From: Plasticicumulans lactativorans
GTDB lineage: Bacteria > Pseudomonadota > Gammaproteobacteria > Competibacterales > Competibacteraceae
Assembly (NCBI RefSeq): GCF_004341245.1
Contig: NZ_SLWY01000001.1
Location: forward strand, 124,001-188,000
Length of the DNA: 64,000 nt
Direction: 5' to 3'
Positions within the stretch are counted from its first letter, which is position 1; each line of letters opens with the position of its first letter. Below are positions 32,297 through 41,414 of this stretch, piece after piece. The translations under genes and the position numbers were made by a program. A model generated the notes under the pieces. That model was given only the letters and a program-made list of their open reading frames with translations. It searched no databases and was not told the origin of the DNA.

Positions 32297-34423
32297 TCAG
32301 CCCGCCGCCCGTTCGTTCAGGCGCACGTAGTCGGTCTTGCCGGTGCCGAGCAGCGGGATCGCGTCGAGGTGGCGGATGTCGCGCGGCACCGCGAGTTCGG
32401 GCGTGCCCTGGGCGCGGGCCTGGGCGAGCAGGGCATCGCGGTCGAGGTCGGCCGCGGTCGTGAACAGCACGATCGCCTCGCCCTTGCCGGGGTCGGGGCG
32501 GGTGACCGCGGCGTGCATGGCCGCGGGGGCGACGCCGGCGGCGAGCCGCTCGACCACTTCGAGCGAGATCATCTCGCCGGCGAGCTTGGCGAAGCGCTTC
32601 AGCCGGCCGCGGATGTAGACGAAGCCGTCGGCGTCGATTTCGACCACATCGCCGGTCGAGTACCAGCCGGGCTCGCCCTCCCAGTGCGGCGGCTCCAGCA
32701 CGCCGGGGTTCTCGAAGCGCAGGTAGCCGCGCATCACGTTCGGCCCGTGCACCACCAGCACGCCGCCGTGCTCGACGCCGGGCACCGGCACGAGGCGGTG
32801 GCGCATGCCGGGCACGAGCTGGCCGACCGAGCCGCTGCGCGCGGCCATCGGCACGTTGACCGCCACCACCGGCGCGCACTCGGTGACGCCGTAGCCTTCG
32901 AGGATGCGGATGCCGAAGCGCTCGATGTAGGTGCGGCGCACGCCCTCGTCGAGCTTCTCGGCGCCGGCGACCACGTAGCGCAGGCGGCCGAAGTCGTAGG
33001 GGTGGGCGAACTTGGCGTAGTTGCCGAGGAAGGTCGAGGTGCCGAACAGCACCGTGCAGTTCCGGTCGTAGGTCAGCTCGGGGACGATGCGGTAGTGCAG
33101 CGGGCTCGGGTAGAGGAACACCTTGCAGCCGGCGACCAGCGGCAGCAGCGCGCCGCAGGTGAGGCCGAAGCTGTGGAACAGCGGCAGCGCCACCATGAAC
33201 TTGTCGAGCGGGCTGAAGTCGGCCACCGCGCGCACCTGGGTGACGTTGGCGAGCAGCGAGTCGTGCGAGTGCACCACGCCCTTGGGCTTGCCCTCCGAGC
33301 CCGAGGTGAACAGCACCACCGCCGGGTCGTCGGGGCCCTGCGGCAGCCGCGCCAGGCGCGGGAAGAGGAGCCGCGGCAGCAGCCAGCGCTTGTCGGCGCC
33401 GGTCATCTGCGCGCGCAGGTCCTCGAGGAAGCGCCAGTCGAGTTCGGGCAGCGCCGCCGGCAGGTGGTCGAGGTGGCCCTTCTCCAGGAAGGTGCGCGAG
33501 CTCACCACCACGCGCACCTGCGCCGCGGTGCAGGCGGCGCGCAGGCCGTCGGCGCCGGCGGTGTAGTTGAGCATCGCCGGCACCCGTGCGCGCGCGCTCA
33601 GCCCGAGCAGCGCGGCAAGGGTCGGCGCGGCGTTCGGCAGCAGCAGGCCGACGCGCTCGCCCGGCGCGGTGGCGCCCTCCAGCAGGCGCGCGAGGCCGAG
33701 CGCCATCTTCGTCAGCGAGGCGTAGGACTCCTCGACCAGGCGCACGTCCTCGACCACCCGGGCGTTGCGCCCGAAGATCGCGCGGGCGTCGAGGAAGGCG
33801 TCGAACAGCGTGGTGCGCGGGCGCGTGGCGACCAGCATGTCGAGCAGCAGCGCGCGCATGTGCTCGCCGGCGACGCGCCGGCGCTCGCGCGCGCTCGGGT
33901 AGTCGGGCATCGGCAGGCGGCGCGGTTCCAGCACGTGCAGCGTGATCTTCGGCAGCAGGCGCCGCGGGTAGAGCCCGGCGAGGCGGCTGAAGTAGCTGCG
34001 CCCGGCGCCGGCGATGCGCACCGGCACCACGGTGGCGCCGGTGTGCGCGGCGACGAAGGCGGCGCCGTCGTAGACCTTCATCAGCGAGCCGGTCACGGTG
34101 ATGCGCCCCTCGGGGAAGATCACCACCGGCTTGCCGCTCTCCACCAGGCGCACGATGGCCTTGATCGCGAGCGGGCTGGTGGCGTCGACCGCGAGGTGGT
34201 CGACGTGGCGCAGCAGGCGCGCGAACAACGGGTTCTGCGCGATCTGCGTGTGCACGACGAAGGTCGGCCGCACCGGCAGGAACAGCCCGAGCAGCACGCC
34301 GTCGAGGAAGGATTCGTGGTTGGCGACGATCAGCGTACGCGGATCGCCGAAGACGTCGCGCCGGCCGTGGACCTCGACGCGGAACAGGCCCCAGAGCAGG
34401 GCGCGGAGCAGTTTGACGAGCAT
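32297..34423 (-). CDS. aas: Bifunctional acyltransferase/acyl-ACP synthetase Aas
   Basis: Aas re-acylates lysophosphatidylethanolamine at the inner membrane using acyl-ACP that it makes itself from fatty acid and ATP. The 708-residue protein has an N-terminal PlsC-like domain (about 10-190) with the NHESFLDG catalytic motif and FPEGR, followed by an AMP-forming domain (about 210-700) with LFTSGSEGKPKGV, GYGVTECAP and YSTGDVVEID; K in LLGTGKTDYV is the C-terminal catalytic Lys. Length is near E. coli Aas (719). It pairs functionally with LplT downstream on the same strand. Confidence 0.95.
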   Translation of the reverse strand: MLVKLLRALLWGLFRVEVHGRRDVFGDPRTLIVANHESFLDGVLLGLFLPVRPTFVVHTQIAQNPLFARLLRHVDHLAVDATSPLAIKAIVRLVESGKPVVIFPEGRITVTGSLMKVYDGAAFVAAHTGATVVPVRIAGAGRSYFSRLAGLYPRRLLPKITLHVLEPRRLPMPDYPSARERRRVAGEHMRALLLDMLVATRPRTTLFDAFLDARAIFGRNARVVEDVRLVEESYASLTKMALGLARLLEGATAPGERVGLLLPNAAPTLAALLGLSARARVPAMLNYTAGADGLRAACTAAQVRVVVSSRTFLEKGHLDHLPAALPELDWRFLEDLRAQMTGADKRWLLPRLLFPRLARLPQGPDDPAVVLFTSGSEGKPKGVVHSHDSLLANVTQVRAVADFSPLDKFMVALPLFHSFGLTCGALLPLVAGCKVFLYPSPLHYRIVPELTYDRNCTVLFGTSTFLGNYAKFAHPYDFGRLRYVVAGAEKLDEGVRRTYIERFGIRILEGYGVTECAPVVAVNVPMAARSGSVGQLVPGMRHRLVPVPGVEHGGVLVVHGPNVMRGYLRFENPGVLEPPHWEGEPGWYSTGDVVEIDADGFVYIRGRLKRFAKLAGEMISLEVVERLAAGVAPAAMHAAVTRPDPGKGEAIVLFTTAADLDRDALLAQARAQGTPELAVPRDIRHLDAIPLLGTGKTDYVRLNERAAG

Positions 34424-34457
34424 CGCGGGTTTCCGTGGGCTTTGTTGTTGGTATCAA

Positions 34458-34549
34458 CGCCCCCTTTCCCTCTTCCGGGGGCGGGGCTCGATGCGTCCTT
34501 CCCGCGGTGCAGGATGGGGCCGGACTCCCTTCCCCCAGCGGGGGAGGGG
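34458..34549. repeat. Two GC-rich hairpins between ybjQ-like gene and aas
   Basis: Hairpin one pairs CGCCCCC (34458-34464) with GGGGGCG (34477-34483). Hairpin two has a 10-bp stem with one G-T pair, CCCTTCCCCC (34527-34536) with GGGGGAGGGG (34540-34549), and a 3-base loop. Both have C-rich left arms and G-rich right arms, as in REP-type intergenic repeats. They lie between two leftward genes and could end the ybjQ-like transcript; no T-run is present. Confidence 0.5.
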
Positions 34550-34564
34550 CCGAACACATTCTTG

Positions 34565-34885
34565 TCAGTCGATGACGACGGCGGTGCCGCTGACGGTGAC
34601 CATCAGCATGCCGTTGCTCTCGCCGAGCACCTCGTAGTCGAGGTCGACGCCGACCACGGCGTTGGCGCCGAGGCCGCGCGCGCATTCGCGCAGGTCCTCG
34701 AAGGCGTTGTCGCGGGCGTCGCGCAGCACCTGCTCGTAGGTGCCGCTGCGCCCGCCGATGAAGTCGCGGATGCCGGCGAACAGGTCCTTGACGACGTTGG
34801 CGCCGAGGATCGCCTCGCCGGTGACGATGCCGCGGTACTCGCGGATGGCGTGGCCTTCGATGTTCGGCGTGGTGGTGATGATCAT
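34565..34885 (-). CDS. YbjQ/UPF0145 family protein
   Basis: A 106-residue protein of the YbjQ (DUF74) family, which forms pentameric rings; role unknown. It opens [20 protein letters not shown] and carries the conserved [19 protein letters not shown] and [17 protein letters not shown] segments. The ATG at 34885 begins the conserved region. It is the first gene of the leftward run ending at rarD, though a hairpin block separates it from aas. Confidence 0.9.
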   Translation of the reverse strand: MIITTTPNIEGHAIREYRGIVTGEAILGANVVKDLFAGIRDFIGGRSGTYEQVLRDARDNAFEDLRECARGLGANAVVGVDLDYEVLGESNGMLMVTVSGTAVVID

Positions 34886-35056
34886 GCTGCGCGCTCCTGG
34901 CTCGAACCGGTTCCGGAGAGTAGCCGCTGCCGGCGCGCATTGCTCGCCCGGCGCACGGCCTGGCGCCCGTGCCGGGGCGTGCCACACTCGGCGCAGGCGG
35001 GGCGCGGCGTCCCGTCGGCCGGCGTCACGCCGGCGCGTCCTCGGGGGAGTGGATCC

Positions 35057-35977
35057 ATGCTGCGTCGTCTGTTCGCCGGTTTCGCCCTGTGCTGCGCCTG
35101 GGCGGCGTCCGCCGCCGTGCTCAACGTCGAGTTCAAGTTCACGCCCTACACCGGCGACCCGGCCGGCGAGACCGTCGAGGCGGTGGCCGGCACCGCGCGC
35201 GTGTTCCTCAACGAGGTGCCGGTCATCGAGCAGGAGGTGCGGCGGCAGACGCTGCCGGTGATGTTCGAGGCGCGCGAGATCGGCCCGGCGGTGTGGCTGC
35301 CGGCGGCCTCGCTCGGCGCCGGGCTGCGCAAGGGCGACAACCGGCTGCGCATCGAGTTCGAACCCGCCGACGCCGCGCTCGCCTACGCCGCGCAACTGCG
35401 CTGGGCGGCGGTGACCGACCAGGTCACCGAGCACAGCGCCGACGGCCGCTACAGCGCTACCAACCAGGCCGACGAAGGCGTGGAGACGAAGAACGGCAGC
35501 GGCCGGCTGGTGTTCGAGCGCACCTTCGGCGCCGACTTCGCCACCGATCGACCCTGGCACCACTACCCGCCGGTCAGCGCGCTCGACGACGCCGACCGCG
35601 CCGCCATCGCCGCGCTGCTGAAGGCGCGCGCCGACGCCTTCAAGCCGCCCTTCGCCGGCGTCTACACGCTGCTGCAGGCGCGCGAGGGCATCCGCGTGGC
35701 CGACGTGCGCAAGTTCAAGTGCCTCGACAAGGCCTATGCCGCCGGCGTGCGTGTGCTCGCCCCGACGGCGAAGGACATCGAGTTCGTCACCGTGGGCCAG
35801 CCCGAGGTGATGCTGCAGCGCGCCGGCGGCCACCTGTTCGCGCCCGACCCGAAGCCGTTCGAGCGCATCAGGGGCAGCGAGATGCAGTTCTGCGCCGGCG
35901 TGGCGCTGGCCGCCGCCTACCCGGCGCGCCTCGCGGTGGTGCGCACGCCGCAGGGGGCGTGGGAGGTCGTCTACTGA
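35057..35977 (+). CDS. Secreted protein of unknown function
   Basis: A 306-residue protein with a signal peptide ([20 protein letters not shown]). The mature chain is beta-rich, acidic and contains two Cys far apart (in FKCLDKAY and [10 protein letters not shown]) that could form a disulfide. [13 protein letters not shown] and [20 protein letters not shown] are distinctive segments. I do not recognise a family. It stands alone between the divergent ybjQ-like gene and the convergent mfd gene, with a perfect 21-bp inverted repeat just after it. Confidence 0.75.
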   Translation: MLRRLFAGFALCCAWAASAAVLNVEFKFTPYTGDPAGETVEAVAGTARVFLNEVPVIEQEVRRQTLPVMFEAREIGPAVWLPAASLGAGLRKGDNRLRIEFEPADAALAYAAQLRWAAVTDQVTEHSADGRYSATNQADEGVETKNGSGRLVFERTFGADFATDRPWHHYPPVSALDDADRAAIAALLKARADAFKPPFAGVYTLLQAREGIRVADVRKFKCLDKAYAAGVRVLAPTAKDIEFVTVGQPEVMLQRAGGHLFAPDPKPFERIRGSEMQFCAGVALAAAYPARLAVVRTPQGAWEVVY

Positions 35978-36018
35978 GGCCCGGGACGGGCTGCCACCGC
36001 GCAGCGCGTGTCGGCGAA

Positions 36019-36151
36019 GCGCGGCCGAGGGGCCGTTGCTGCGCTCATTCTCGGCGTACATCCATGTACGCCTCCGAGGTACGGCGCCGCTCCGCGCCTT
36101 CCGGGCGCTCGCGGCGGCGTAATCCGCTTCGCAACGGCCCCTCGGCCGCGC
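36019..36151. repeat. Composite inverted repeat: 21-bp perfect arms with nested palindrome
   Basis: The left arm at 36019-36039 is the exact reverse complement of 36131-36151 (21 of 21 bases; core GGCCGAGGGGCCG). The 91-base interval contains a second palindrome at 36053-36072. The block fills the gap between the convergent secreted-protein gene and mfd, so it may act as a two-way terminator or be a dispersed palindromic repeat. Confidence 0.85.
36053..36072. repeat. Nested 9-bp-arm palindrome
   Basis: GGCGTACAT (36053-36061) and ATGTACGCC (36064-36072) are perfect inverted copies separated by CC. The inner 14 bases (36056-36069) have the form GTACA-N4-TGTAC, the same form as the units of the tandem array near 40.5 kb. 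Confidence 0.85.
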
Positions 36152-36174
36152 CCCTGCGCATTCCCCGCCGCCGG

Positions 36175-39100
36175 TCAGCCGGCCAGGCGTTCGAGCAGGC
36201 CGGCGATCTCGCGTTCGCGCGCGTCGACGTCGGGCAGCTCCTTGAGGATGCGCAGCTTCTCCTGGCCGTCGAGCTTGTAGTGCAGGTGCTGCTTCTGGAT
36301 CAGCGCGAGCAGCGCCGGCACCTCGATCTTCGGCGCGGGGCCGAAGACGATGCGCCCGCCCTTGGGCCCGGCCTCGATCTTCTTCACCCCGAGCGGTGCG
36401 GCGGCGAGCTTCAGCGCGGTCACCCGGAACAGGTTGGTCGCCGGCGCCGGCAGCAGCCCGAAGCGGTCGATCACCTCGGCCTGCAGCTCGCGCAGCGCCC
36501 CGGCGTCGGCGCAGCCGGCGATGCGCTTGTACAGGATCAGCCGCGCGTGCACGTCCGGCAGGTAGTCGTCGGGGATCAGCGCCGGCGCCGTCAGGTCGAC
36601 CTCGGGGCCGTGGTCGAGCGGGCGGTCGAGCTGCGGCACCTGCCCGGCCTTGATCGCCTTCACCGCGCGCTCGAGCATGTCCATGTACAGCGTGAAGCCG
36701 ACCTCGTGGATCTGCCCGCTCTGTTCCTCGCCGAGCAGCTCGCCGGCGCCGCGGATCTCCAGGTCGTGGCTCGCCAGCATGAAGCCGGCGCCGAGGTCCT
36801 CGAGCGACTCGATCGCCTCGATGCGCTTGATCGCATCGGCGGTCATCGCCTTGCGGTGCGGCACGATCAGGTAGCAGTAGGCGCGGTGGTGCGAACGCCC
36901 GACGCGCCCGCGCAACTGGTGCAGCTGCGCCAGGCCGAGCTTGTCGGCGCGGTTGATGATCATCGTGTTGGCGCTCGGCACGTCGATGCCGCTCTCGACG
37001 ATCGTCGTGCACACCAGCAGGTTGCAGCGCTGGTGGTAGAAGTCGAGCATCACCCGCTCCAGCTCGCGCTCGGCCATCTGCCCGTGCGCCACCGCCACGC
37101 GCGCGCCCGGCACCAGCGCGCCGAGTTCCAGCGCCTGCCTGTCGATGGTGTCGACGTCGTTGTGCAGGAAGTACACCTGCCCGCCGCGCTTGAGTTCGCG
37201 CAGGCAGGCCTCCTGCACCAGTGCCTTGTCGTACTCGCCGACCTGCGTCTTCACCGCCAGGCGGTTGAGCGGCGGCGTGGCGATGATCGACAGGTCGCGC
37301 AGCCCCGCCATCGCCATGTTCAGCGTGCGCGGGATCGGCGTCGCCGTCAGCGTCAGGATGTCGACCTCGGCGCGCAGCGCCTTGAAGGCCTCCTTCTGCT
37401 TGACGCCGAAGCGGTGCTCCTCGTCGATGATCACCAGCCCGAGCTGCTTGAAGCGCACCTCGGCGGAGATCAGCTTGTGGGTGCCGATGACGATGTCGAC
37501 CGAGCCCGCGGCGAGCCCGGCGAGCACCGCGTCGGTTTCCTTCTTCGAGCGGAAGCGCGACAGCGACTCGACGCGGAACGGCCAGTCGGCGAAGCGGTCG
37601 GCGAAGTTCTGGAAGTGCTGCTGCGCCAGCAGCGTGGTCGGCACCAGCACCGCCACCTGGCGCCCGTCCTGCACCGCCAGGAAGGCCGCGCGCATCGCCA
37701 CCTCGGTCTTGCCGAAGCCGACGTCGCCGCACACCACGCGGTCCATCGGCCGGCCGGCGCGCATGTCGGCGATCACCGCCTCGATCGCGCCCTGCTGGTC
37801 GGGCGTCTCCTCGAACGGGAAGGCCGCGGCGAACGCCAGGTACTCGGCCTCGTCGCCGCAAAAGCCGTGCCCCGGCCGCGCCGCGCGGCGCGCATAGATG
37901 TCGAGCAGTTCGGCGGCGGCGTCGTTGACGCGCTCGGCGGCGCGGCGCCTGGCCTTCTCCCACTGGTCCGACGACAGCCGGTGCAGCGGCGCGGCCTCGC
38001 CGCCGGTGTAGCGGCTGACGCGGGCGAGGCCCGCCACCGGCACGTAGAGCTTCTCGCGCTCGGCGTACTCGATCACCAGGAACTCGGCGTCGACGCCGCC
38101 GGCGGTGAGCCGCGTCAGCCCCTGGTAGCGGCCGACGCCGTGGTCCTCGTGCACCACCGGCGCGCCGATCGCGAGGTCGGCGAGGTCGCGGATGATCGCC
38201 TCGGCGTCGCGCACCGCGGTGCGGCGCCGGCGCGTCTGCCGCACCCATTCCTGGTGCAGCTCGGCCTCGGTGATCACCGCCAGCGCCGGCTCGCGCAGGC
38301 GCAGGCCGTGGTCGAGCGGGGCGATCGCCAGCGCGAGCCGCGCGCTGCCGCCGACGAAGCCGGCCCAGCCCTCGCACGGGCTCGGGCGGATGCCCTGCGC
38401 GCGCAGCAGCTCGGCAAGCAGCTCGCGCCGCCCGGCGCTCTCGGCGACGAACAGTACGCGCCCGGGGAAGGCGTCGAGGAAGTCGAGCAGCGCCGCCGCC
38501 GGGCGCTCGGCGCGCGCCACCAGGTGCAGCGGCGGCAGCGGCGCGCCGCCGAAGTCGACGCCGCCGCCGGCATCGGTGGCGAGCGTCACCCGGCGCAGCC
38601 GGCCGAGGCGCTGCTGCACCTCGGTGGCGTCGAGGAACAGCCGCGGCGGCGGCAGCAGCGGGCGCTCGCGGTCGTAGCGGCGGCTCTCGTAGCGCTCCAG
38701 CACCTGCGCGATGAAGCCCTCCATCGCCGCGTCGAGCCCCGGCAGGCACAGCGCCAGCGTCTCCGCCGGCAGGTAGTCGAACAGCGTCGCGGTGGACTCG
38801 AAGAACAGCGGCAGCCAGTACTCGATGCCGCCGGGAGCGAAGCCCTGGCTGACCTCGCGGTACACCGGACAGCGCTGCGGATCGCCCTCGAAGGTGGCGC
38901 GGAACGCCGAGCGGAAGCGCGTCACCGTCTCCTTGTCGAGCGCGAACTCGCGCGCCGGCAGCAGCTCGACCGCGTCGAGCTTGGCCACCGACTTCTGCGT
39001 GTCGGGCTCGAAGGTGCGCAGGCTCTCGACCTCGTCGTCGAACAGGTCGACGCGGATCGGCGCCGCGCTGCCCATCGGGTAGAGATCGACGATCGAGCCG

Positions 39101-39618
39101 CGCACCGCGAACTCGCCGTGCTCCATCACCTGCGACACGCAGGCGTAGCCGGCCGCCTCCAGCCGCGCGCGGAAGGCGTCGAGGTCGAGGCGCTCGCCGC
39201 GCGCCAGCACCAGCGCGTGGCGGTCGAGGTAGCCGCGCGGCGCCAGGCGCTGCATCAGCGTCGCCGCCGGCACGATCAGGATGCCGCGCTTCTGCGTCGG
39301 CAGCCGGTACAGCGTCGCCAGGCGCTGCGAGACGATGTCCTGGTGCGGCGAGAACACGTCGTAGGGCAGCGTCTCCCAGTCCGGGAACACCAGCGTGTCG
39401 AGCCCGGCGTCGGCGGCGAAGAAGCCGAGCTCCGCCTCCAGCCGCAGCGCGGTGTGGGTGTCGGGCGTCACCGCCAGCAGCAGCCCCTTGTAGCGCGCGG
39501 CGGTCTCGGCCAGCGCCAGCGCCAGCGCCGCGCCCTCGACGCCGCCCCAGTGCGCGGCGTGCCGGGCATCGGCGGGCAGCGGCGGCGCGGGCAGGACGGT
39601 GGCGGATGCGGTCGGCAT
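36175..39618 (-). CDS. mfd: Transcription-repair coupling factor Mfd
   Basis: Mfd removes stalled RNA polymerase from DNA lesions and recruits UvrA. The 1147-residue protein matches the family length (E. coli 1148). Order: N-terminal UvrB-like domains (about 1-340), RNA-polymerase-interacting domain (about 460-560, [13 protein letters not shown]), then RecG-like helicase motor (about 600-950) with Walker [20 protein letters not shown] box [10 protein letters not shown] and [10 protein letters not shown], and the C-terminal TRCF regulatory domain. All motor motifs are intact. Its end converges on the secreted-protein gene. Confidence 0.98.
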   Translation of the reverse strand: MPTASATVLPAPPLPADARHAAHWGGVEGAALALALAETAARYKGLLLAVTPDTHTALRLEAELGFFAADAGLDTLVFPDWETLPYDVFSPHQDIVSQRLATLYRLPTQKRGILIVPAATLMQRLAPRGYLDRHALVLARGERLDLDAFRARLEAAGYACVSQVMEHGEFAVRGSIVDLYPMGSAAPIRVDLFDDEVESLRTFEPDTQKSVAKLDAVELLPAREFALDKETVTRFRSAFRATFEGDPQRCPVYREVSQGFAPGGIEYWLPLFFESTATLFDYLPAETLALCLPGLDAAMEGFIAQVLERYESRRYDRERPLLPPPRLFLDATEVQQRLGRLRRVTLATDAGGGVDFGGAPLPPLHLVARAERPAAALLDFLDAFPGRVLFVAESAGRRELLAELLRAQGIRPSPCEGWAGFVGGSARLALAIAPLDHGLRLREPALAVITEAELHQEWVRQTRRRRTAVRDAEAIIRDLADLAIGAPVVHEDHGVGRYQGLTRLTAGGVDAEFLVIEYAEREKLYVPVAGLARVSRYTGGEAAPLHRLSSDQWEKARRRAAERVNDAAAELLDIYARRAARPGHGFCGDEAEYLAFAAAFPFEETPDQQGAIEAVIADMRAGRPMDRVVCGDVGFGKTEVAMRAAFLAVQDGRQVAVLVPTTLLAQQHFQNFADRFADWPFRVESLSRFRSKKETDAVLAGLAAGSVDIVIGTHKLISAEVRFKQLGLVIIDEEHRFGVKQKEAFKALRAEVDILTLTATPIPRTLNMAMAGLRDLSIIATPPLNRLAVKTQVGEYDKALVQEACLRELKRGGQVYFLHNDVDTIDRQALELGALVPGARVAVAHGQMAERELERVMLDFYHQRCNLLVCTTIVESGIDVPSANTMIINRADKLGLAQLHQLRGRVGRSHHRAYCYLIVPHRKAMTADAIKRIEAIESLEDLGAGFMLASHDLEIRGAGELLGEEQSGQIHEVGFTLYMDMLERAVKAIKAGQVPQLDRPLDHGPEVDLTAPALIPDDYLPDVHARLILYKRIAGCADAGALRELQAEVIDRFGLLPAPATNLFRVTALKLAAAPLGVKKIEAGPKGGRIVFGPAPKIEVPALLALIQKQHLHYKLDGQEKLRILKELPDVDAREREIAGLLERLAG

Positions 39619-39744
39619 GGCGGTGTTTCGTGCGGCGGATTCGGCGGGGCGCCATCATAGCCCATGGCCGGCGCGGCGCCCCGGCCGGGCGGTGTATGCT
39701 CGGCGCCGACAGGCGGCGGAGGCCCGTGGCGGCGCGGTGGACCG

Positions 39745-40383
39745 ATGATCAAGGTGATGCTGGTCGACGACCACGAACTGATCCGCATCGCGCTCGCCGC
39801 GGTGCTCGGCGAGCGGGACGACATCCGCATCGTCGCCACCGCCGCCGACGGCGAGGAGGCGCTGCGCCTGGCGCGCGCGATGCTGCCCGACGTGGTGCTG
39901 GTCGACGTCGACATGCCCGGCATGGGCGGGCTCGAAGCCACCCGCCGCCTCGCCACGCTGGCGCACGCACCCAAGGTCATCGCGCTGTCGGTGCACGAGC
40001 AGCCGCCCTACCCGCAGCGCATGCTCGAAGCCGGCGCGGTCGGCTACCTGCCCAAGGGCGGCTCGGCCGACGAGGTGGTCGCCGCGGTGCGCGCGGTGGC
40101 GCGCGGCCTGCCCTACATCGCCCCGAAGATCGCCGGCAGCCTGATACTCGCGCGCGTGCACCGCGCCGACAGCTCGCCGCTCGAATCGCTGTCGCGGCGC
40201 GAGCTGCAGGTGATGCTGATGCTGGTGCAGGGCCACAACGTCCAGCACATCGCCGATGCGCTGAAGATCAGCACCAAGACCGTCTTCACCCACCGCTACC
40301 GCATCTACGCCAAGCTCGGCGTCGACAACGACGTCGCCCTCACGCACCTCGCCTACCGCTACGGCGTGGTCGAGATCGTCTGA
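39745..40383 (+). CDS. gacA: GacA/UvrY-type response regulator (NarL/LuxR family)
   Basis: A 212-residue regulator: receiver domain (1-120) with D8, D9, phosphoacceptor D54 in [10 protein letters not shown] and Lys in YLPKGG, and a LuxR-type helix-turn-helix (about 150-205, [19 protein letters not shown] and [12 protein letters not shown]). The pattern around [10 protein letters not shown] and the HTH follows GacA/UvrY, which respond to BarA/GacS and switch on CsrB/RsmZ-type small RNAs. Usually it precedes uvrC, which is not here; instead it is divergent from mfd and is followed by a 21-bp repeat array. Confidence 0.8.
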   Translation: MIKVMLVDDHELIRIALAAVLGERDDIRIVATAADGEEALRLARAMLPDVVLVDVDMPGMGGLEATRRLATLAHAPKVIALSVHEQPPYPQRMLEAGAVGYLPKGGSADEVVAAVRAVARGLPYIAPKIAGSLILARVHRADSSPLESLSRRELQVMLMLVQGHNVQHIADALKISTKTVFTHRYRIYAKLGVDNDVALTHLAYRYGVVEIV

Positions 40384-40484
40384 ACCGGCGCCCACGCCGC
40401 CGACCCCGGCCATCCCGCCATCCCGGTGCGGCGCCTTGCCGGCGCGCCGCGCCGGCCGGTGAAAACGCCGCCTTCCGCCGCAGC

Positions 40485-40715
40485 GTACACGCGTGTAGAC
40501 GCCTGGTACGGCCGTGTACGTCCTTCGTACACGCGTGTCGTTGCTTCGTACTGGCGTGTACGAGGCTCTTGCCCGCGTGTACGGACCCCGTTTCCGCTTT
40601 CGGGAAGCCCGTACACGCGTGCACGAAGCCCGAAGTCGCAAGTTCCTGCCTCGTACAAGCGCTTTTCAGGTTCGTACAGGCGTGTACGAATGTCGTACAC
40701 GGCGCGTCGAGCGTC
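40485..40715. repeat. 21-bp tandem array of degenerate GTACACGCGTGTAC palindromes (11 units)
   Basis: Units start at 40485, 40506, 40527, 40548, 40569, 40590, 40611, 40632, 40653, 40674 and 40695, exactly 21 bases apart without exception. Each is a 14-base palindrome-like core (best copy GTACACGCGTGTAG at 40485) plus a 7-base linker that is pyrimidine-C at its 3' end in ten of eleven units (such as GAAGCCC, GAATGTC). Units 1-4, 7 and 10 are well conserved; 6, 8 and 9 are strongly degenerate but keep phase. The array occupies most of the 482-base gap 40384-40865. Because 21 is a multiple of three it creates spurious heptad-repeat open frames on both strands; I see no gene. Confidence 0.93.
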
Positions 40716-40865
40716 CCTGCCGCACCGGCCCGGGGGCGTGCCCGGCGATCGCGGCGGCAGGTCGACGCACGCGCCCGCCCGCACCTTCGCCTATGGTGAC
40801 GGCACGGGCACCGTGCCGTTGCGGTGCGGTCGTAACTGACGTGATCGCGGCTTGCGGGGGGTGTC

Positions 40866-41396
40866 GTGGAGGCGAACGCGAAGGCGCCGGACAATGCCCG
40901 GCTGCTGGCGGCGGCGCTGCGGCGCGGCCAGCAGCTCGGGCGCATGCGGCGGGTGTGCGAGGCGGCGGGCGGCATCGCCATCGCCGCCGGGCTCGTCGCG
41001 CTGCTCGAGGAGCAGATGCCGGTGGCGCTGTCGCTCGCCTTCATCATCGTGCTCGGCGGGCTCGCCGCGCTCGGTTCGGTGACGGTGCTGCGGCGCATCG
41101 AGCGCCTGGCGCGGGTGCTGCCGCGGCTGCGCCCGGCGCCGTGCCGGCTGCACCTGCACCTGATCCGCTGGATCGACGGCGTCGACTACGCCGCCGAGGT
41201 CGACGTGGCCGGGATGTGGACGCTCAGGGTCGAGTTCGAGCCGCCGGAGCGGCGGCTGGAGCCGCTCGCCGGGCACGAGTTCGAGGCGATCGCCTGGGTG
41301 GAGCCGCAGTGGCACAGCCTGTGGGCGGTGGAGCTGCCGCGCACGGTGCTGTGGGTGCGCCGCCAGGTGCGCGCCGGCCAGGGGCTCGGCGACTGA
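40866..41396 (+). CDS. Two-helix membrane protein of unknown function
   Basis: A 176-residue protein (GTG start) with a basic N terminus, two membrane helices (about 33-75, GGIAIAAGLVALLEEQ and LSLAFIIVLGGLAALGSVTV) and a soluble C-terminal domain of about 95 residues rich in Trp (LIRWIDGVDYAAEVDVAGMW). I do not recognise a family. It lies directly downstream of the 21-bp repeat array and its stop is 18 bases from the convergent hrpB stop. Confidence 0.7.
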   Translation: MEANAKAPDNARLLAAALRRGQQLGRMRRVCEAAGGIAIAAGLVALLEEQMPVALSLAFIIVLGGLAALGSVTVLRRIERLARVLPRLRPAPCRLHLHLIRWIDGVDYAAEVDVAGMWTLRVEFEPPERRLEPLAGHEFEAIAWVEPQWHSLWAVELPRTVLWVRRQVRAGQGLGD

Positions 41397-41414
41397 ACGC
41401 AGCGCCCGCGGCGC

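Noticed and set aside
28653-34423. Genomic island or transfer signs in the lipid-repair region
   Set aside because: Base composition and codon use look like the neighbours; no tRNA, integrase or direct repeats were seen.
40485-40715. CRISPR array
   Set aside because: Units are 21 bases with 7-base linkers, with no 25-40-base unique spacers and no cas gene in the window.
40359-40784. Heptad-repeat peptides (RTRVYE-like, VHACTK-like) in several frames over the array
   Set aside because: A 21-base repeat gives seven-residue periodicity in every frame and on both strands; there is no ribosome site, no single best frame and no conservation pattern of a protein.
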